Shown here piece after piece: positions 42,394 to 55,058 of a stretch of 64,000 nt of DNA. Made by a program: the position numbers and the translations under genes. Below the pieces are notes generated by a model. That model was not told the origin of the DNA. It did no database searches and saw only the letters and a program-made list of their open reading frames with translations. The stretch comes from Darksidea phi (Eukaryota; Ascomycota; Dothideomycetes; Pleosporales; Lentitheciaceae), in NCBI GenBank assembly GCA_030770425.1, contig JASJFT010000061.1:62001-126000 (forward strand). Reading direction: 5' to 3'. Numbering within the stretch: the stretch's first letter is position 1; every line of letters begins with the position of its first letter.

Positions 42394-44269
42394 ATGGCTC
42401 ACGAGGAGGATTTGATCGACTACTCCGATGAGGAGATCCAGACTGAGGTGCCCGCAAACGGCGGCGGGGCTGCTGCCAAGGGTGGCCTTGCTGCTGGTGA
42501 TGCGGGCGACAAGAAGGGCAGCTATGTCGGCATTCACTCCACCGGCTTTCGCGACTTCCTTCTCAAGGACGAGCTCGTTAGAGCAATCACGGACTGTGGC
42601 TTCGAACATCCTTCCGAGGGTTAGTCTAATTATTTCCCCTCAGCCTTCACCACCTAAAAGCGTCCGTCCATCTGCGCAACGAAGCGAGTCCTCTTTTCGA
42701 CAGTACATCAGTCGCGAATGCAAGCAACTTGGCGAAGGGTTTAGCCCACTTCCATTGCAATCGGCTTTGCCCCGACAGCGGTATTCCTGATTGCGGATGC
42801 GCTGGCTATTGAAGGCACATGTTGTTCCCCGGTTGTTCATCATGACGGTTGGGAGGTCTACTTTGCTTGGGCATGCATTTCGATTCAAGAGAGCTACAAT
42901 GCTGAGTTGATTGGATTTGAACAAGAGCCGGGATATTACGGTGGTTCGCGCTTGCAAGATGGACGGACGCTTCCCCTACCGCTTCGTTTCGACCGTTTGA
43001 GATACCATTCTGACTTGTCTTTCTCCCTATAGTCCAGCAAGTTACCATTCCGCAGGCTATTCTAGGAAACGACGTTCTCTGTCAGGCCAAGTCAGGTCTC
43101 GGAAAGACAGCCGTCTTTGTCTTAGCCACGCTCCAGCAGATGGACGAGAAGCCAGAGCCTGGCACTGCGACTATCCTGGTTATGTGCCACACCCGCGAAC
43201 TGGCTTTCCAGATTAAGAACGAGTACAACCGCTTCGCCAAGTTCTTGCCGGACGTCAGGGTCTCTGTGTTCTACGGTGGTACCCCCGTCCAGAAGGATAT
43301 CGACATCCTAGCCAACAAGGATATGCACCCCCACATCATTGTGGGTACACCCGGCCGCATCCATGCCCTGGTCCGCGACAAGAAGCTTCGACTTGGTAGC
43401 CTGAAGCACTTTGTCCTCGATGAGTGCGACAAGATGTTGGACCAGCCAGGTCAGTATCCGTTCCAGGTCACACAAATCACACGCTAACCTCTGCTACAGA
43501 CATGCGCAACGATGTCCAGGCCATCTTCAGGGCCACGCCGGCTCACAAGCAAGTCATGATGTTTTCGGCTACGCTTGCCAAGGACATTCGGCTCATCTGC
43601 AAGAAGTTCATGCAGAATCCATTGGAGATCTATGTTGACGATGAGAAGAAGCTCACTTTGCACGGTCTTCAGCAGTACTACATCAAGCTCGATGAGCGCG
43701 AGAAGAACCGCAAGCTGAACGATTTGCTGGATACCCTCGAGTTCAACCAAGTCATCATCTTCGTGCGATCAACCCTTCGATGCACGGAGCTCGACAAGCT
43801 TCTCCAGGAGTGCAACTTCCCCAGCACTGCCGTGCACTCCGGTATCGGCCAAGAGGAACGGTATGTTGATTTAGATCATGTTCGCCGTAGGCATTGACTA
43901 ACTCGCTACTAGCATCAAGCGGTACAAGGAGTTCAAGGAGTTCAAGACGCGCATCTGTGTGTCCACCGACATCTTCGGACGTGGTATTGATGTTGAGCGC
44001 ATCAATGTCGCCATCAACTATGACATGCCAGACAAGGCTGATTCGTACCTCCATCGCGTCGGTCGTGCCGGCCGTTTCGGTACCAAGGGTCTCAGCATCT
44101 CATTCGTGAGCAGCGCCGACGACCAGGCTGTCCTCTCGTCAATTGAGGAGCGCTTCCAAGTCGAACTCCCGTAAGTCGTACACGGAGATTACCTATTGGA
44201 CCTGTCTAACCAGCCTGTAGTGAGTTCCCCGAGGATGGCGTCGACTCTGCGACGTATATGGACAACTAG
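42394..44269 (+). CDS. SUB2: DEAD-box ATP-dependent RNA helicase Sub2/UAP56
   Basis: Five exons, 42394-42619, 43033-43449, 43500-43860, 43913-44170 and 44221-44269, give 436 aa, the usual Sub2 length. Sub2 acts in pre-spliceosome assembly and, within TREX, in mRNA export from the nucleus. Motifs: Q-motif region [20 protein letters not shown], motif I SGLGKT (~96-101), GTPGRI, the Sub2-type DECD (205-208) instead of DEAD, SAT (237-239), [25 protein letters not shown], and HRVGRAGR. Introns 2-4 are 50-52 nt with normal CTAAC-type branch sites. Intron 1 is 413 nt, about eight times the local norm, and interrupts the Q-motif codons. The N-terminal LIDYSDEE matches the Sub2 family. Confidence 0.96.
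42620..43032 (+). other. Long first intron of SUB2
   Basis: 413-nt intron, GTTAGT...CTATAG, while the other introns of this gene are 50-52 nt. No ORF inside has a recognisable domain. Confidence 0.8.
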
Positions 44270-47200
44270 GCGGGAGGGTTGTGACGAAGTGTCATTGGAT
44301 GCCGTGCAGTGGAGAGGATGCATTCGGTGGTGGCCCTTTTCTTGAGAGTGCTCGATTTGGACCGTGTCACAAACACGTCTTTCATGAAAATCAAGCTTGG
44401 CGTCAGAGGTTCGGCTTCGAGCGGTTCATGTACTTTAGTGGGAAGGGGAGGATTTGTTTCCTCCAAAATTGAGTCGACTTAGTCTCACCGATTAGCGGAC
44501 AATGGAAATGGATGAAACACGATGATGTCGGTCCTTCGGGAGTTGAAGCGATACAGCGATTTCGCTCCTGTCGTGAGCATTTGCCTTGCTATTGTAGTTT
44601 TTCCCTGTTACTGTTTCCCAGGCCGAAGGGATTTCATTTGATGGGAAGTGTCGGGATAACGGGGCCGCAGTGGTTCAATGATGAAAAGTTGGCAGCATGC
44701 CTGCGGTCTCGCAAATTATCCAACACGACACGGGAGCGAGAATCTGGCCTCAATCAAATGGCATTTGCTGGCAAAGGAAGGCCGGCGGGTACATGTACGG
44801 TACCTGTCCTTGCTTCATATCACACGTACAGCTGCAGGTGAGATTTGGGAAATTAGGTAGGGAAAAAAAAATCAAGGATTTTAGGAGGCCGGTGAACCCG
44901 TTATCTTGCCAGCCAGGGGGGGGTAATACTGAGGATTTTATGGCAGCGGGTTTAGCCGGGGGGGCTGTGGGATTGCCAAAGGTTGGGGAGTGAGAGGTAG
45001 AGTAGCAGATGGGGGGCGGGGGCGAGAGAGGGGAAAGGCGGTGTCACGGAGGTGAGGTGGCGGCGATGGATACATTTGTGCGTCCCCGTGTTGTGGACCT
45101 CGCCAGCCTGAGGTTGTTTGCATGCGAATGCCGAATCTAACTTTCGCCGGTGCAAAATGACAGGCACGGGCGTGCTTGGATCGGCATCCAGTGCCGGCTC
45201 ATCCCAGCGACTGACGGGCCGGTGTGTAGCGAGACGCCAGCTCAGGAACGGGACAAGGAAACTTTCGCTTGGCGTCATCGTATGGGGCGGTGGCGTCACG
45301 CAAGCACGAGGAGAGCATCTAAAAGTGGTTTAGCGGGTGGACAAAAGTCTCAAGATTTGCGCGAGCGTGGAAAGCGATTCGTCAGCGAGGTATTGATTTT
45401 CGAGCGGAAGCTTCGGTGAGACGAGATGCTTTGATTGTAGCGTCGAAGATGGTTTCGAAGGGCTGCCGAAGGTTTTGGCGACCCGGCTGCGAGGTGCGCA
45501 TCTTTCGGGTGGCTTGTTGCTCTTTGCCCCTTCGAATCCTGACGAGGCCATTCCCGTGCAGAGACGCTGTCGACGTGGCGATATGATGTTCAGATGTTGC
45601 CCTTAATCGAAGGGGTTTTGCCTCCGCTAGGAAGTTGCTGCGCCCATACCTGTTTCTATTTTGGTCCTAAAGGATGCAGTTGTGCTGGACGAGATGGGAT
45701 CCCTCTCCTAAGGGCAGCAATATCAGAGTGTTGTTATAGGGTTGATTGTGCCTCGCGCGTGGGCGCTAGAGGCACGGATTGGACGGTTTTGTATGCGAGA
45801 TCGCATTTCAAATTTCCCATGGCTTCAACTACCGTAATGAGTATCCCAGGGCACTCACGCGGGCTAGCAATCTGGTTTTTGCCGCCCGGGCGGGAGCCTC
45901 ACGATGGCCATCTTCCCTGTGTGCATGCGGTGCCGCATTTGGGTTGGCTTATGATGCCGAAGAGAAGGGTCTTGCAAAACAGAGGGCATTGTCTCCACGC
46001 GGAGAGTGTCTGTAAAAGCCTAGCTGCGATGCTCGTGTGGAAACGTGCTCCATGCCGAGTTAGAGGGAGGAGCTTATGCACCACAAGAAATTGAGAGGCG
46101 CTGTCCTACGATGCGCCTCTGTCGATGGCTTGCAGTTGGCTTCGGAAGGAGGGGGTACCGGGGCCAGCGAGCACGATGAGAATGTACCAATGGCTGCGTC
46201 TTGGGCTCGACAAAGCCCTTCACTGGCAGACGAACGAGCCCGCCGAGGCTCTGGATCTGCCTCCTGCTTCAGGCAGTCGGCCTCACGGTGTGGCAACACG
46301 GGATGAGGGGTTGTGGGGCAACAGGTGTTGGGGACGTGAAACGTCAGATGGCGATTTGCAAGTAGAAACGCGCTTGCTTGCATGCCACTAGAAGACCCGG
46401 GACACAGTTTGTGCAAAGCAGCCACAATGATTCAGGACGCGCAACGAAAAAGCACATCTCTTGGCATTGGTTTCTGCGAGCGAGATGGGATGCGCGGGAA
46501 GCGGCGATCACGATGATTATGGGCGATGAGCGGTGGGGGTAAATTGCAGGTCGCCGTGCCCGTCTGCGGTGGCAGGCACAACTTAGCCAGCATCTACTAT
46601 GGTATCATTGCTCTGCGGACGGCGCTTCTCCTCCGTCGTGGCTCGGGATGGCGTGTGGGTATGCCGATCGCGCCGGGGAGGGCATAGGGGCCGGCACGGC
46701 GACGTTCACACAGGCCTCGCGCTCCCTCGGACGCGTGTGGATCGGACGGATATCACATATACGGGCGTGTTGTTTGTGCTCTCAGACTGCACGGGAGCAT
46801 GCGCGAGGGATCCCAGCCCAAGGCTGCCGTTGAGGCGGACCAGGATGGCGGACATTGCGAGGGCACACGGGCCAGCGACGACGATGAATTGGCAGAGGCT
46901 TGGCATGGGCCCCCATTGTCGGAAGGCCGACGTCAGGATCTGAGCTGCACAACCGTTAGGCCATCATTGGCCGCTGACGACGCAGCACGACGCAGCGGGC
47001 TCGCCCCAGGGGAGTGCCTGCGGAGGAGGAGTCGGGACGCATCCGAAGCAGCTCGCAGCGCAGCCGGAGAGCCCCGTTCCAGTTGGGCGCCGTGGAGGTG
47101 GACATGGTGATCTGCGCTGGGTCCGAGCAGGGCTTTTGGGTTTGGAGGTGGATGAGCGCATCCGCCCGGCGCCGGAACCTGTGCGATGGGCAATGCTGCC

Positions 47201-48041
47201 CGCCAGGCGACCGCATGCCCGTGTGCCCGTATGCGGCGCGATAGAGAGCGCCTCGCGCGGCGCGTCTGCGCGGCGCTGCGCTGGCAACGAGAGGGCAGCG
47301 CTTTATGTCGTCGCCATCGCGGGCGCGTGCACAAGCACAACTGACACTTTGACAGCAATGACGCAGCCGGGGCTATCGACCGCACGCAGCACGCAGCAAT
47401 CAGCAATTATAGACGGCACCGCTCTAGCGAAACAGAAACAAGCACAGGGCTGCTGCCGGCCGGCCCTGGCACCGGCGCGCTCGACTGATAGTAAACCTGC
47501 CCTGCCCTGCCCTGCCCTGCTGCTCGCTGCTCCCGCCGCCGGCCGTGACTTGTCTCCCTCCTCGCACCCAGTGCCCCCGTTCCTCGCCCTCGTCCTCGTC
47601 CTCGCCGCTCGTGTCGCTCGCTGCCCGCTTCCGCTCGCTAAGTCGTGGCACAAGTGTCCGTGGTCGCAGGCGCAAGAGAAAGTCGCCGTCGCCCGGCGTC
47701 GTCGCACCTGCTTGCTTGGCCCGTCCGTTCGCGCTGTCCGCAAGCAACTCGACATTTCTGGGCCTGCACGCCAGTTATCGCGCCCCAACCGGTTGACCAC
47801 ACACTCTCGTTACGACCTGTTCCATGCCTCTCCAGTGAAGAGTCGCTCGTCCACCGCACGCTCGTTCCCCGGTTCCTATCTTAATCAGTAATTCCGCACG
47901 CCCGCCCTCGCCCGCCGCCGTTGCCCACGCCCCCCCGCGAGACCGCTGCCGCTGCGGCACTCGACGCCAACTTTTTGGCTCCGATATCTCGCCCGCACCA
48001 CTCGACACACTCCGCCGGCACGTCGCTGAGCAGTCCACGCC
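44270..48041. other. 3.8-kb gene-free stretch with GC-rich promoter-like end
   Basis: The longest region without a supported gene. Many long open frames exist on both strands between 46.6 and 47.9 kb, but they overlap in up to five frames, as expected for high GC, and none contains a domain. Pyrimidine-rich plus-strand DNA from about 47540 to 47960 precedes the next start codon and looks like a fungal core promoter or 5' leader. A (CCTGC)5 microsatellite is at 47496-47520. Confidence 0.5.
47496..47520. repeat. (CCTGC)5 microsatellite
   Basis: Five perfect copies of CCTGC upstream of the ketopantoate-reductase-like gene. Confidence 0.9.
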
Positions 48042-50644
48042 ATGGCTCCCGCCGTCCCCAGGCTGCGCATTCTGTCAGGTGTGTCTTCCTACCGCACATG
48101 CACTCTGATTTCCACACCGTCTGGCTTGTGACGATTGCCGCAACCCGCTCGCCGCCCTCCCCAACACCCTCGCTGCCACGCCTGCATACCTGACCACTTG
48201 CTAACTTGTGCAGTCGGCGGCAATGCCGTGTCGGCTTTTCTCTCGTGGCGGCTCCAAGCGACCAACGCCTGCGACGTGACCCTGGTATGGAAGTCGGGCT
48301 TCGACAGCGTACACCAATACGGCATCTCCTTCAAGTAGGTCGTTCCTGCCAATGGCTCGAGACCGCTGGCTGACCCCTCGTTAGATCCGCGCTCTACGGT
48401 AACGAGCGCTTCAAGCCCTACTCAGGTATGTCCATATGCCGTCAACACGCCAGACACTGGCTAACAACCACGCAGTTGTCCGCACACCCGAAGATGCCGC
48501 CCATTCTTCCAAACAACCATTCGACTACGTCCTGCTCTGCGTTAAAGCCCTCCCCGATGTTTACGATATTGCCAACATTATCGAGTCTGTCGTGTCGCCC
48601 CAGCACACGTGCATCCTTATGAACACCACACACAGTCTAGGCGTCGAGTCGTATTTGGAGCAGCGGTTTCCGACCAATGTGGTCTTGTCGCTAGTTTCGG
48701 GGGCAGAGATCTTGCAGCTGGGAGCGAGCGAGTTTGAGCACAAGGGCGCCACCGACATCTGGGTCGGTGCAGCCAACAAAAACGCTGCCATTCCAGCGCA
48801 GATCCAGTCAGACATGGCCGAAGCACTCGCCATGACGCTCAGTTCTGGCCAGGTCAATTGCAAAGTGGCGCCGAATATCCGTCAGCAGCAGTACGAGCGG
48901 ATGATTGGGTACGTCATCGAACAGCTGCATTTTAATGGTTGACACATTGCTAACAACGGACCACAGCGCCATTGCGTTCCACCCGCCCAGCGTCCTCTTC
49001 GAGACACCCAACCATGCCGAATTGCTCGAAAAGGTCGGCGTGCGCGCGCTTGTCACCGGCATAATCGACGAGCTGCTTGCACTTGCCGAAAAGCAGGGCT
49101 GCAAATTTCCGCCAAACTATCGGGAAACAACATTACAACAGATGACACAGCCCCAGGACAACAACAGCACCATGTACATGGACTTTGAAGCCAAGCGCCC
49201 GATGGAGATTGAGACCTACCTTGGATCTCCGCTGAAGCTTGCACAAGAGGCCGGCGTCGCCGTGCCTCGCATCGAAACACTCTACGCCACCCTCCACCAT
49301 CTCAACATTGTTAACCGCACGAGACCCGCCACAGCACCGGTTTCCTCACCCTCTAGCGGAAACCTCCCCCCACCCCCGAGGCTTGCTTCAGCACAAGGGC
49401 CACGAGGTCCTCCTGGGCCCGGGCCCATGATGAACGGCAACGGGCCCATGAAAGGCGGGCCTCGGCCGGGAAGTCGAGCACCCTCCATGACCGGACCGCC
49501 GCCTATGATGCGTCGCGGCCCGCCATCAGGGCCGATGAACGGGTATCCCCCACGACAGATGAATGGAGGGCCAATGAACGGGATGCCAAACGGTCAACGA
49601 CGGCCCTCGTTCGAGGGGAACGATTTAGAAGAGTTCAGCCATTTGATGCTCTACGACAACATGGTAGATGACGGGGCTCCCACAGGTGCCGGATACGACA
49701 ATGGATCGACCACCGATTTGGCTCTGCGCGAGCGGGAGCTCATGCTAAGGCAGAAAGAGCTGCAGCTTAGAGAGCAGGAACTTAACATGCGCCGTGGTCC
49801 TGGACCGCGCCGCGGCCCGCCTCCTCCATCGTCCCACGTGGGCGGGTTCGATGAAGATGACGACGAAGACGATTACTTCGACCCCATGGCCTCGCGTGCT
49901 CCCGGTCCGCCAATCGATCCCGACAACTTCGACATGATGAGTGTCACGTCCCGTCGCAACCGCAAAATGCCCAGCGCCAGCCAAATCCGCAAGAATCCCG
50001 ACATGGGCATGGTTCCACAGCAGAATGGACGATCCAGGAACCCGTTCGCACGCCCTGGGATGAATAAGAATCGAACTAGCGCGCGCATGATGGCCGACGT
50101 CCCGGGTCTACACGACTCCATCATGAACAACCCCCTCATGGGCTACTCTTCCAACCGATATGGTGATGTGGATCGAGGCGCCATGGGTGCGCAATCGCGA
50201 GCGAACTCACTAACAGCATCCCGACTTGATGAACTCCAGCAGGGTGGTAGCTATGGTGCCTACCCTACCATGAATCGTCGAATCAGCCAGTCTCCTGGCA
50301 ATCCTCTGAGTCCCGGCCCAAGGCCAATGGGACGACCCTCTCCACCAAACGGCTATGCCCCAAATGGAATGCCTCCGAACGGGCGTCCGTCGCCACCGGG
50401 CATGCGACAACCAGTCCCCAGACATCCGCCTGGGCATGGAAACGCAGTGGCACCACAACAAGTTGAGCAACATGCTGGGGTGAGCAACCTTTACCCGCCC
50501 AAGTCTCGTCCTCAAGTACGCTCTCTGACCGGCAGTGCGAGTGCTAGCGCGGGGAGTGGCAGTAGTGCTCAACTAGATTCGGAGAACTCTGCACACAGCA
50601 GCCAGAGTAGCCTCGGACCACGTCCCCCACTCGGTGTTCGATAA
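48042..50644 (+). CDS. Ketopantoate-reductase-like (ApbA/PanE) protein with disordered tail
   Basis: Five exons, 48042-48078, 48214-48334, 48385-48425, 48476-48908 and 48967-50644, with introns of 135, 50, 50 and 58 nt, give 769 aa. Residues 1-330 form a PanE fold: Rossmann start RILSVGGNAVSAFLSWRL (G-x-G-x-x-x-x), DYVLLCVKALPD, CILMNTTHSLGVESYL, and the C-terminal helical domain from AIAFHPPSVLFETP. Residues ~350-769 are rich in Pro, Gly, Met, Asn and Arg, with an acidic patch (DEDDDEDDY) and one short coiled coil (REREL to EQELN). Fission yeast mug72 is a related long protein; a pantothenate role is doubtful for this fungal class. The first ATG with an in-phase intron to the glycine loop decides the start. 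Confidence 0.82.
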
Positions 50645-51844
50645 TACAGATCTGTTTCATTTCGCATCTGCGGCATTCGACCTGGAGTATGTTGGAGTTT
50701 GCATCACCGAGGTTATCAATTCGACAACACATTGACGAGATCATCTACTGGTTTGAAAGCTGGCGATGGCAGCCGCCGACATGTCCTTTTCGGGTATCCC
50801 TTCTGCTGTTGACGGCAGCCATCTTCATCCTTGGCCTTTCTAATCATCTTCTCTCTTCTGAAACACGAATACGCACCGGACTCTGTTACTCTCGACAGCG
50901 GGTCATCAGAGCCGGGTCCGTTATGAACTGCCAGGGGCTGCTTTAGGGCTTGAGGACGGGTAATTAATGACAAACATTAGAGTTGGGCTTAGGGTGGACA
51001 CTTTGCACGTACACGAGTCAACCTTAGCGTGCGCGCATATACACACACACACACATGAGGTCTTTCCTTCAGGTTTCTTTTGTCTTATCGTACATACTGT
51101 AGACGTTGTATCGGCGACGTCCTCTTCAGACTGGCGCCCGCTAATCTCTTTTTGCATGGGCTGCACAGTGGGCTTGGGTCTCTCCTGTTAGGGTTTTCGA
51201 TACATGCACATGTCTTTTGGCTTTTGGCATCTTGCTGTTGCGGCAGCTATGCACCGTGCGGTGTCGGTCGTGGACTGACGGTGCGTGTACTATTTATTGG
51301 CGGGAGGGGGATGAAAAGCGTTTTCGGGTGGTCGAGCACAGAAGCAAAGGGCAATCCCGTAGCGAGCATACATAGCTGAGTGGAAGCAAAGACTTTCCTT
51401 TCTCGCAAGCCCTTGAGTTCTCGAGTTCTCGAGTTCTCCATGCGTATTATGTACAGTGCGTTGACACGAATCTAGATATACTTCTACAGGCGATGGTGCC
51501 AACCTTCGGGCAGACGTTTGGTCTAGTACTATATAGTAGATGCGTGAGCACGAGTCGGGTCCAATCAGGCCCGCTGGTTCGAGAGCCACAGGCTGGGGAA
51601 CGGAGGTTCAGCCGCCGACGTAGCGGTTCGCAGCTGGTGCGGGGAGACATGGTTGAATACGAGTTGGTGTTATACAATGTTTCTCGTCTCAATTGCCCTT
51701 CTGGTGGCGCTAAAGTGTCACGGCCGCTATCGTCCTTTTGCTTCAGCGATATGTGTCGCCTCCTCACCCGTGTAGAGAGGCTGGTACCAACGCCTTTGCC
51801 TTGCGTAGCTATAGAGTGACCCCATAGCCATACCCCTCGATTGC
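50645..51844. other. Intergenic with simple repeats
   Basis: 1.2 kb. Holds a short (CA)n run near 51041-51055 and three perfect copies of GAGTTCTC at 51415-51438. No gene supported. Confidence 0.5.
51415..51438. repeat. (GAGTTCTC)3 tandem repeat
   Basis: Three perfect 8-bp units between the ketopantoate-reductase-like gene and the glucokinase gene. Confidence 0.85.
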
Positions 51845-53879
51845 ATGCCTCCAACACGCGCTCCCATGCGCCGCCCCTCTTCCGCCTCTGCCAGCCCAAC
51901 CAACGCCCGTCGGAACAGCAGCCCAAGCCTGAAGCCCGGCCGCAGTGACACGGCGCGCCCACGTCCTGCCTTTGCGCCCCACCATGTCTTCAGCGCGCTG
52001 GTTCTAGTGCTAGTGCTTGTCCTCCAACTCCTCGTAGCCCCGCACCTCCCTCACGAGATCCTACGCTTCTTCACCGCAAAGCACGCTACGTCACCAGTCG
52101 CCCGCCTGCACGCGCCCGCCCGCTCCAAGACTCCTCCCATCTGTCCGAAGCCCACGCTGAAGGTCGATTTCGCCGGCACCTTCAACACAGACACCGAGCG
52201 CAGCATGGCATTGGCAGAGCAGGCGAAGCGGGTCGCCGCCGAGTTTGACTTCGGCGCCGATGCCGTCAACAAGGCCGTCAAGGAGTTCGTACGGGAAATG
52301 GGTATGCAGCGGAGAATACACGATATAATTGGGGACTGACGGCGGGTAGACGAGGGCCTCCAGAAGGAAGGGACCGAACTGAGCCAGATCCCCACGTACG
52401 TCACCGCGGTGCCGAATGGAACGGAGAAGGTACGACTAAGCCCATTTCTCACCGGCGAATGGCAAATATAACACAGCGTAGGGCCTCTACATGGCTGTCG
52501 ACCTCGGTGGCACCAACTTCCGCGTCTGCTCGATCCAATTGCACGGCAACACCACCTTCTCGCTCACCCAGAGCAAGGTCGCCATACCACGGGAGCTCAT
52601 GGTCGCGAAGACGTCGAAAGAGCTCTTCTCCTTCCTCGCAAAGCAGATCGAGATCTTCCTAAAGACCCACCATGAGGACCACTATGCTGGACATATCAAA
52701 CGTCGTGACACGGGAGGCCAGACGAAGGAGCAGGAGATCTTCAATCTGGGCTTCACCTTCTCCTTCCCCGTGAATCAGATTGGGATCAACAAGGGGCTGC
52801 TCATGCGCTGGACAAAGGGCTTCGATATTGCCGACGCAGTCGGCAAGGACGTGTGCGCCCTGCTCCAGGCGGAGATCGATGCGCTACACCTCCCGGTCCG
52901 CGTCGCAGCCCTGGTCAACGACACGGTCGGCACTCTCATGGCCCGCTCTTACACCTCACCTGGAAAGACCGGCACACTGTTAGGTGCCATCTTCGGAACT
53001 GGCACCAACGGCGCATACGTGGAGAAGCTGGACAAGGTCACAAAGCTCACGCAGAAGAAAGATGCCGGTGAGTACGACAAGTCAACCGGCGAGATGATTG
53101 TCAACACCGAATGGGGCTCCTTTGACAACTCGCTACGCACGCTTCCGACCACCCCATATGATGTCGAGCTCGACGCAAAGTCTGTTAACCCAGGCATCCA
53201 GATGTTTGAAAAGCGAGTATCCGGCATGTTCTTGGGCGAGATCCTGCGGCTCGCCATTGTCGGTCTCCTCGAGGACCCTACCTTTCCATTGTTCCGCGAC
53301 GAGAACTCCGCTCAAAATGACGTTCACAGCACTACTCAGATCCATGACACCAGCCCGATATGGAAACAGTGGGGCATCGATACTAGCTTTTTGAGTATTT
53401 GTGCCGGCGACAACAGCCCTGGGTTTAGGATGGTGCGTCAAACGCTGGACAAGGACTATGGTATTTCCGCAGTGAGCGCTGAAGATGCAGAGGCTGTGCG
53501 CGTCATTGCAGCAGCCATCGGCCGCCGTGCCGCACGCCTGTCCGCCGTCGCCATCGCCGCCATCGTCCTCGAAACCGGCAGGCTAGATTCGTCCTCGAAG
53601 GGTGCAGCTACGACGGAGAAGAAAGAGGGCGTCGACCCCCCGCGAGGTGATGCCGATCCGACAGAGGATGATGTGATTGATGTCGGTGTTGACGGGTCTT
53701 TGGTCGAGTTTTACCCCAACTTCGAAGAGCACATTAGAGAAACGTTTAGGGAGATTGAGGGTATCGGAGAGCATGGCGAAAAGAGGATCAGGATTGGCAT
53801 CGCGAAGGACGGATCTGGTGTTGGCGCTGCGCTCATTGCGCTAGTGGCTGGCAGAGTGGGTGTGGATACAGGAGCATGA
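51845..53879 (+). CDS. GLK1: Glucokinase with predicted N-terminal membrane anchor
   Basis: Three exons, 51845-52301, 52350-52429 and 52482-53879 (introns 48 and 52 nt), give 644 aa. It phosphorylates glucose to glucose-6-phosphate. Catalytic hallmarks: phosphate-binding MAVDLGGTNFRVCSI, IKRRDTGGQTKEQEI and FTFSFPVNQIGINKGLLMRW typical of fungal glucokinases rather than hexokinases, the base Asp in VNDTVGTLMA, GTGTNGAYVE, NTEWGSFD and the ATP-site GDNSPGFRM. Unusual is the ~120-residue extension before Met121, where fungal glucokinases normally begin (MALAEQAKRVAAEF). It is basic and Ser/Pro-rich, then has an 18-residue hydrophobic helix (49-66, SALVLVLVLVLQLLVAP). It is in frame and free of stops. 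If translated, it would anchor the enzyme in a membrane; initiation at 52205 would give a soluble form. Confidence 0.92.
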
Positions 53880-55058
53880 TTTAGAAGATGTAGCTGCGGG
53901 GTCGTTTAGCTATCTGGTTTGTCTTGTAGTGTCTTGTCAAATCTTGAAAACACACACGGTATATAGTATGAAATGTAAAGTTCGAGTACTCGACGCCGCA
54001 GGAACAGTCTTTTACATGGGGATGCACTTAGACAGTACACCGAAAGATACCTGCATATCTGCGTGAGCACCTTCTCTCCACGGCCAAAAAACCAGCTAAA
54101 ACTCATATCGTCTTATGGATTGCTTATCCCGGCCGTCTTTAGGGAACACTTCGTCCTTGATGCTATTCCAAAAGAATACAGTCTTGTCTGTGATATCGGA
54201 GCTAAGATTCGTCACAAATTCGCTTGGCCGACTCTAGCGCCGTGGTGTCGATATATTCCTGCTCGTTGTTCTGAGAGGGATCATTCACTGGGTGCGTTAT
54301 ATCGTAATTTCCTAAGCCGTCAGAAGTAACGGACCTATGAAGATGTAGTTAGTATTTCATGTCGGGGTGGATGGGAGGAGAAGATGCGAGAGCAGAGTGG
54401 GAGAAGGCAGTCTTATCACAAAGACGAAGGACATGGGGCCGTTATTGTCGCTTGTTGCGATAATATTGCATGCCCTTGTGAGAGGCTATACTTCAGCAGT
54501 GAGCTCACAAAACCCCGAGGCTCGCATATGGCGACTAACTAATCGACGATTGCAGTGACGTGCACCATTCAGAGACAACGACATATACAACCTCCCGGCA
54601 CAACATCCTCTCCTCATGTACCCTGCGTACACCGGCGCTATTTTCTGCTTCGCGTTTCTCCACCCACCCTACCCCCAGCTGACAAAGCCATCCAATTACT
54701 GTAGGCTAACTCCGACTAGACGGAAATACAATTGGAAGGACCAATGCTACAACCAAAATCTTGCATTCCGCCAGAAACAAGAATATTTGGAGAAGGAACG
54801 ATGGAAGGATAGAACTAAATGCACGTACGTCTCGGAGATTCGAGGCCGTGCAAGTCGCAATTGGCGCTGCGCCGCACGCACCATAAGTGTTTTCAGTGGC
54901 GAAAAAGCGTTGCACAAGCCAAGAAAAAGGTGACAAATCTGTGTTCAAGGACTCCCAAGAGACATCAGCGACCTGCCAATATCTGCAAACCCTACAACTC
55001 CGCACGCCCACCCCTTACTGCATCCGTGAAACGCAAAAGGGCAAAAGAAAAAGAAAAC
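53880..55058. other. Intergenic
   Basis: 1.18 kb between GLK1 and the tRNA-Lys gene. Short frames, for example 54616-54933 plus, are not supported by any domain. AT-rich in parts. Confidence 0.45.
55048..55057 (-). terminator. RNA polymerase III terminator
   Basis: On the minus strand, TTTT and then TTTTT begin within 2-7 nt of the tRNA 3' end, as expected for Pol III termination. Confidence 0.65.

Noticed and set aside
45530..45545. TTCGAATCC resembling a tRNA B box
   Set aside because: No acceptor stem, anticodon arm or A box could be built around it.
46599..47891. Many open frames of 100-250 codons on both strands
   Set aside because: High GC leaves several frames open at once; the products are Arg/Ala/Pro-rich and have no domain, introns or conserved start.
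48905..48966. In-frame extension starting inside the 48.9-kb ORF
   Set aside because: It lies in an intron (GTACGT...CACAG); splicing at 48908/48967 restores the PanE fold continuity.
54616..54933. 105-codon plus-strand frame upstream of the tRNA
   Set aside because: No recognisable domain, poor coding-like composition, and no promoter features.
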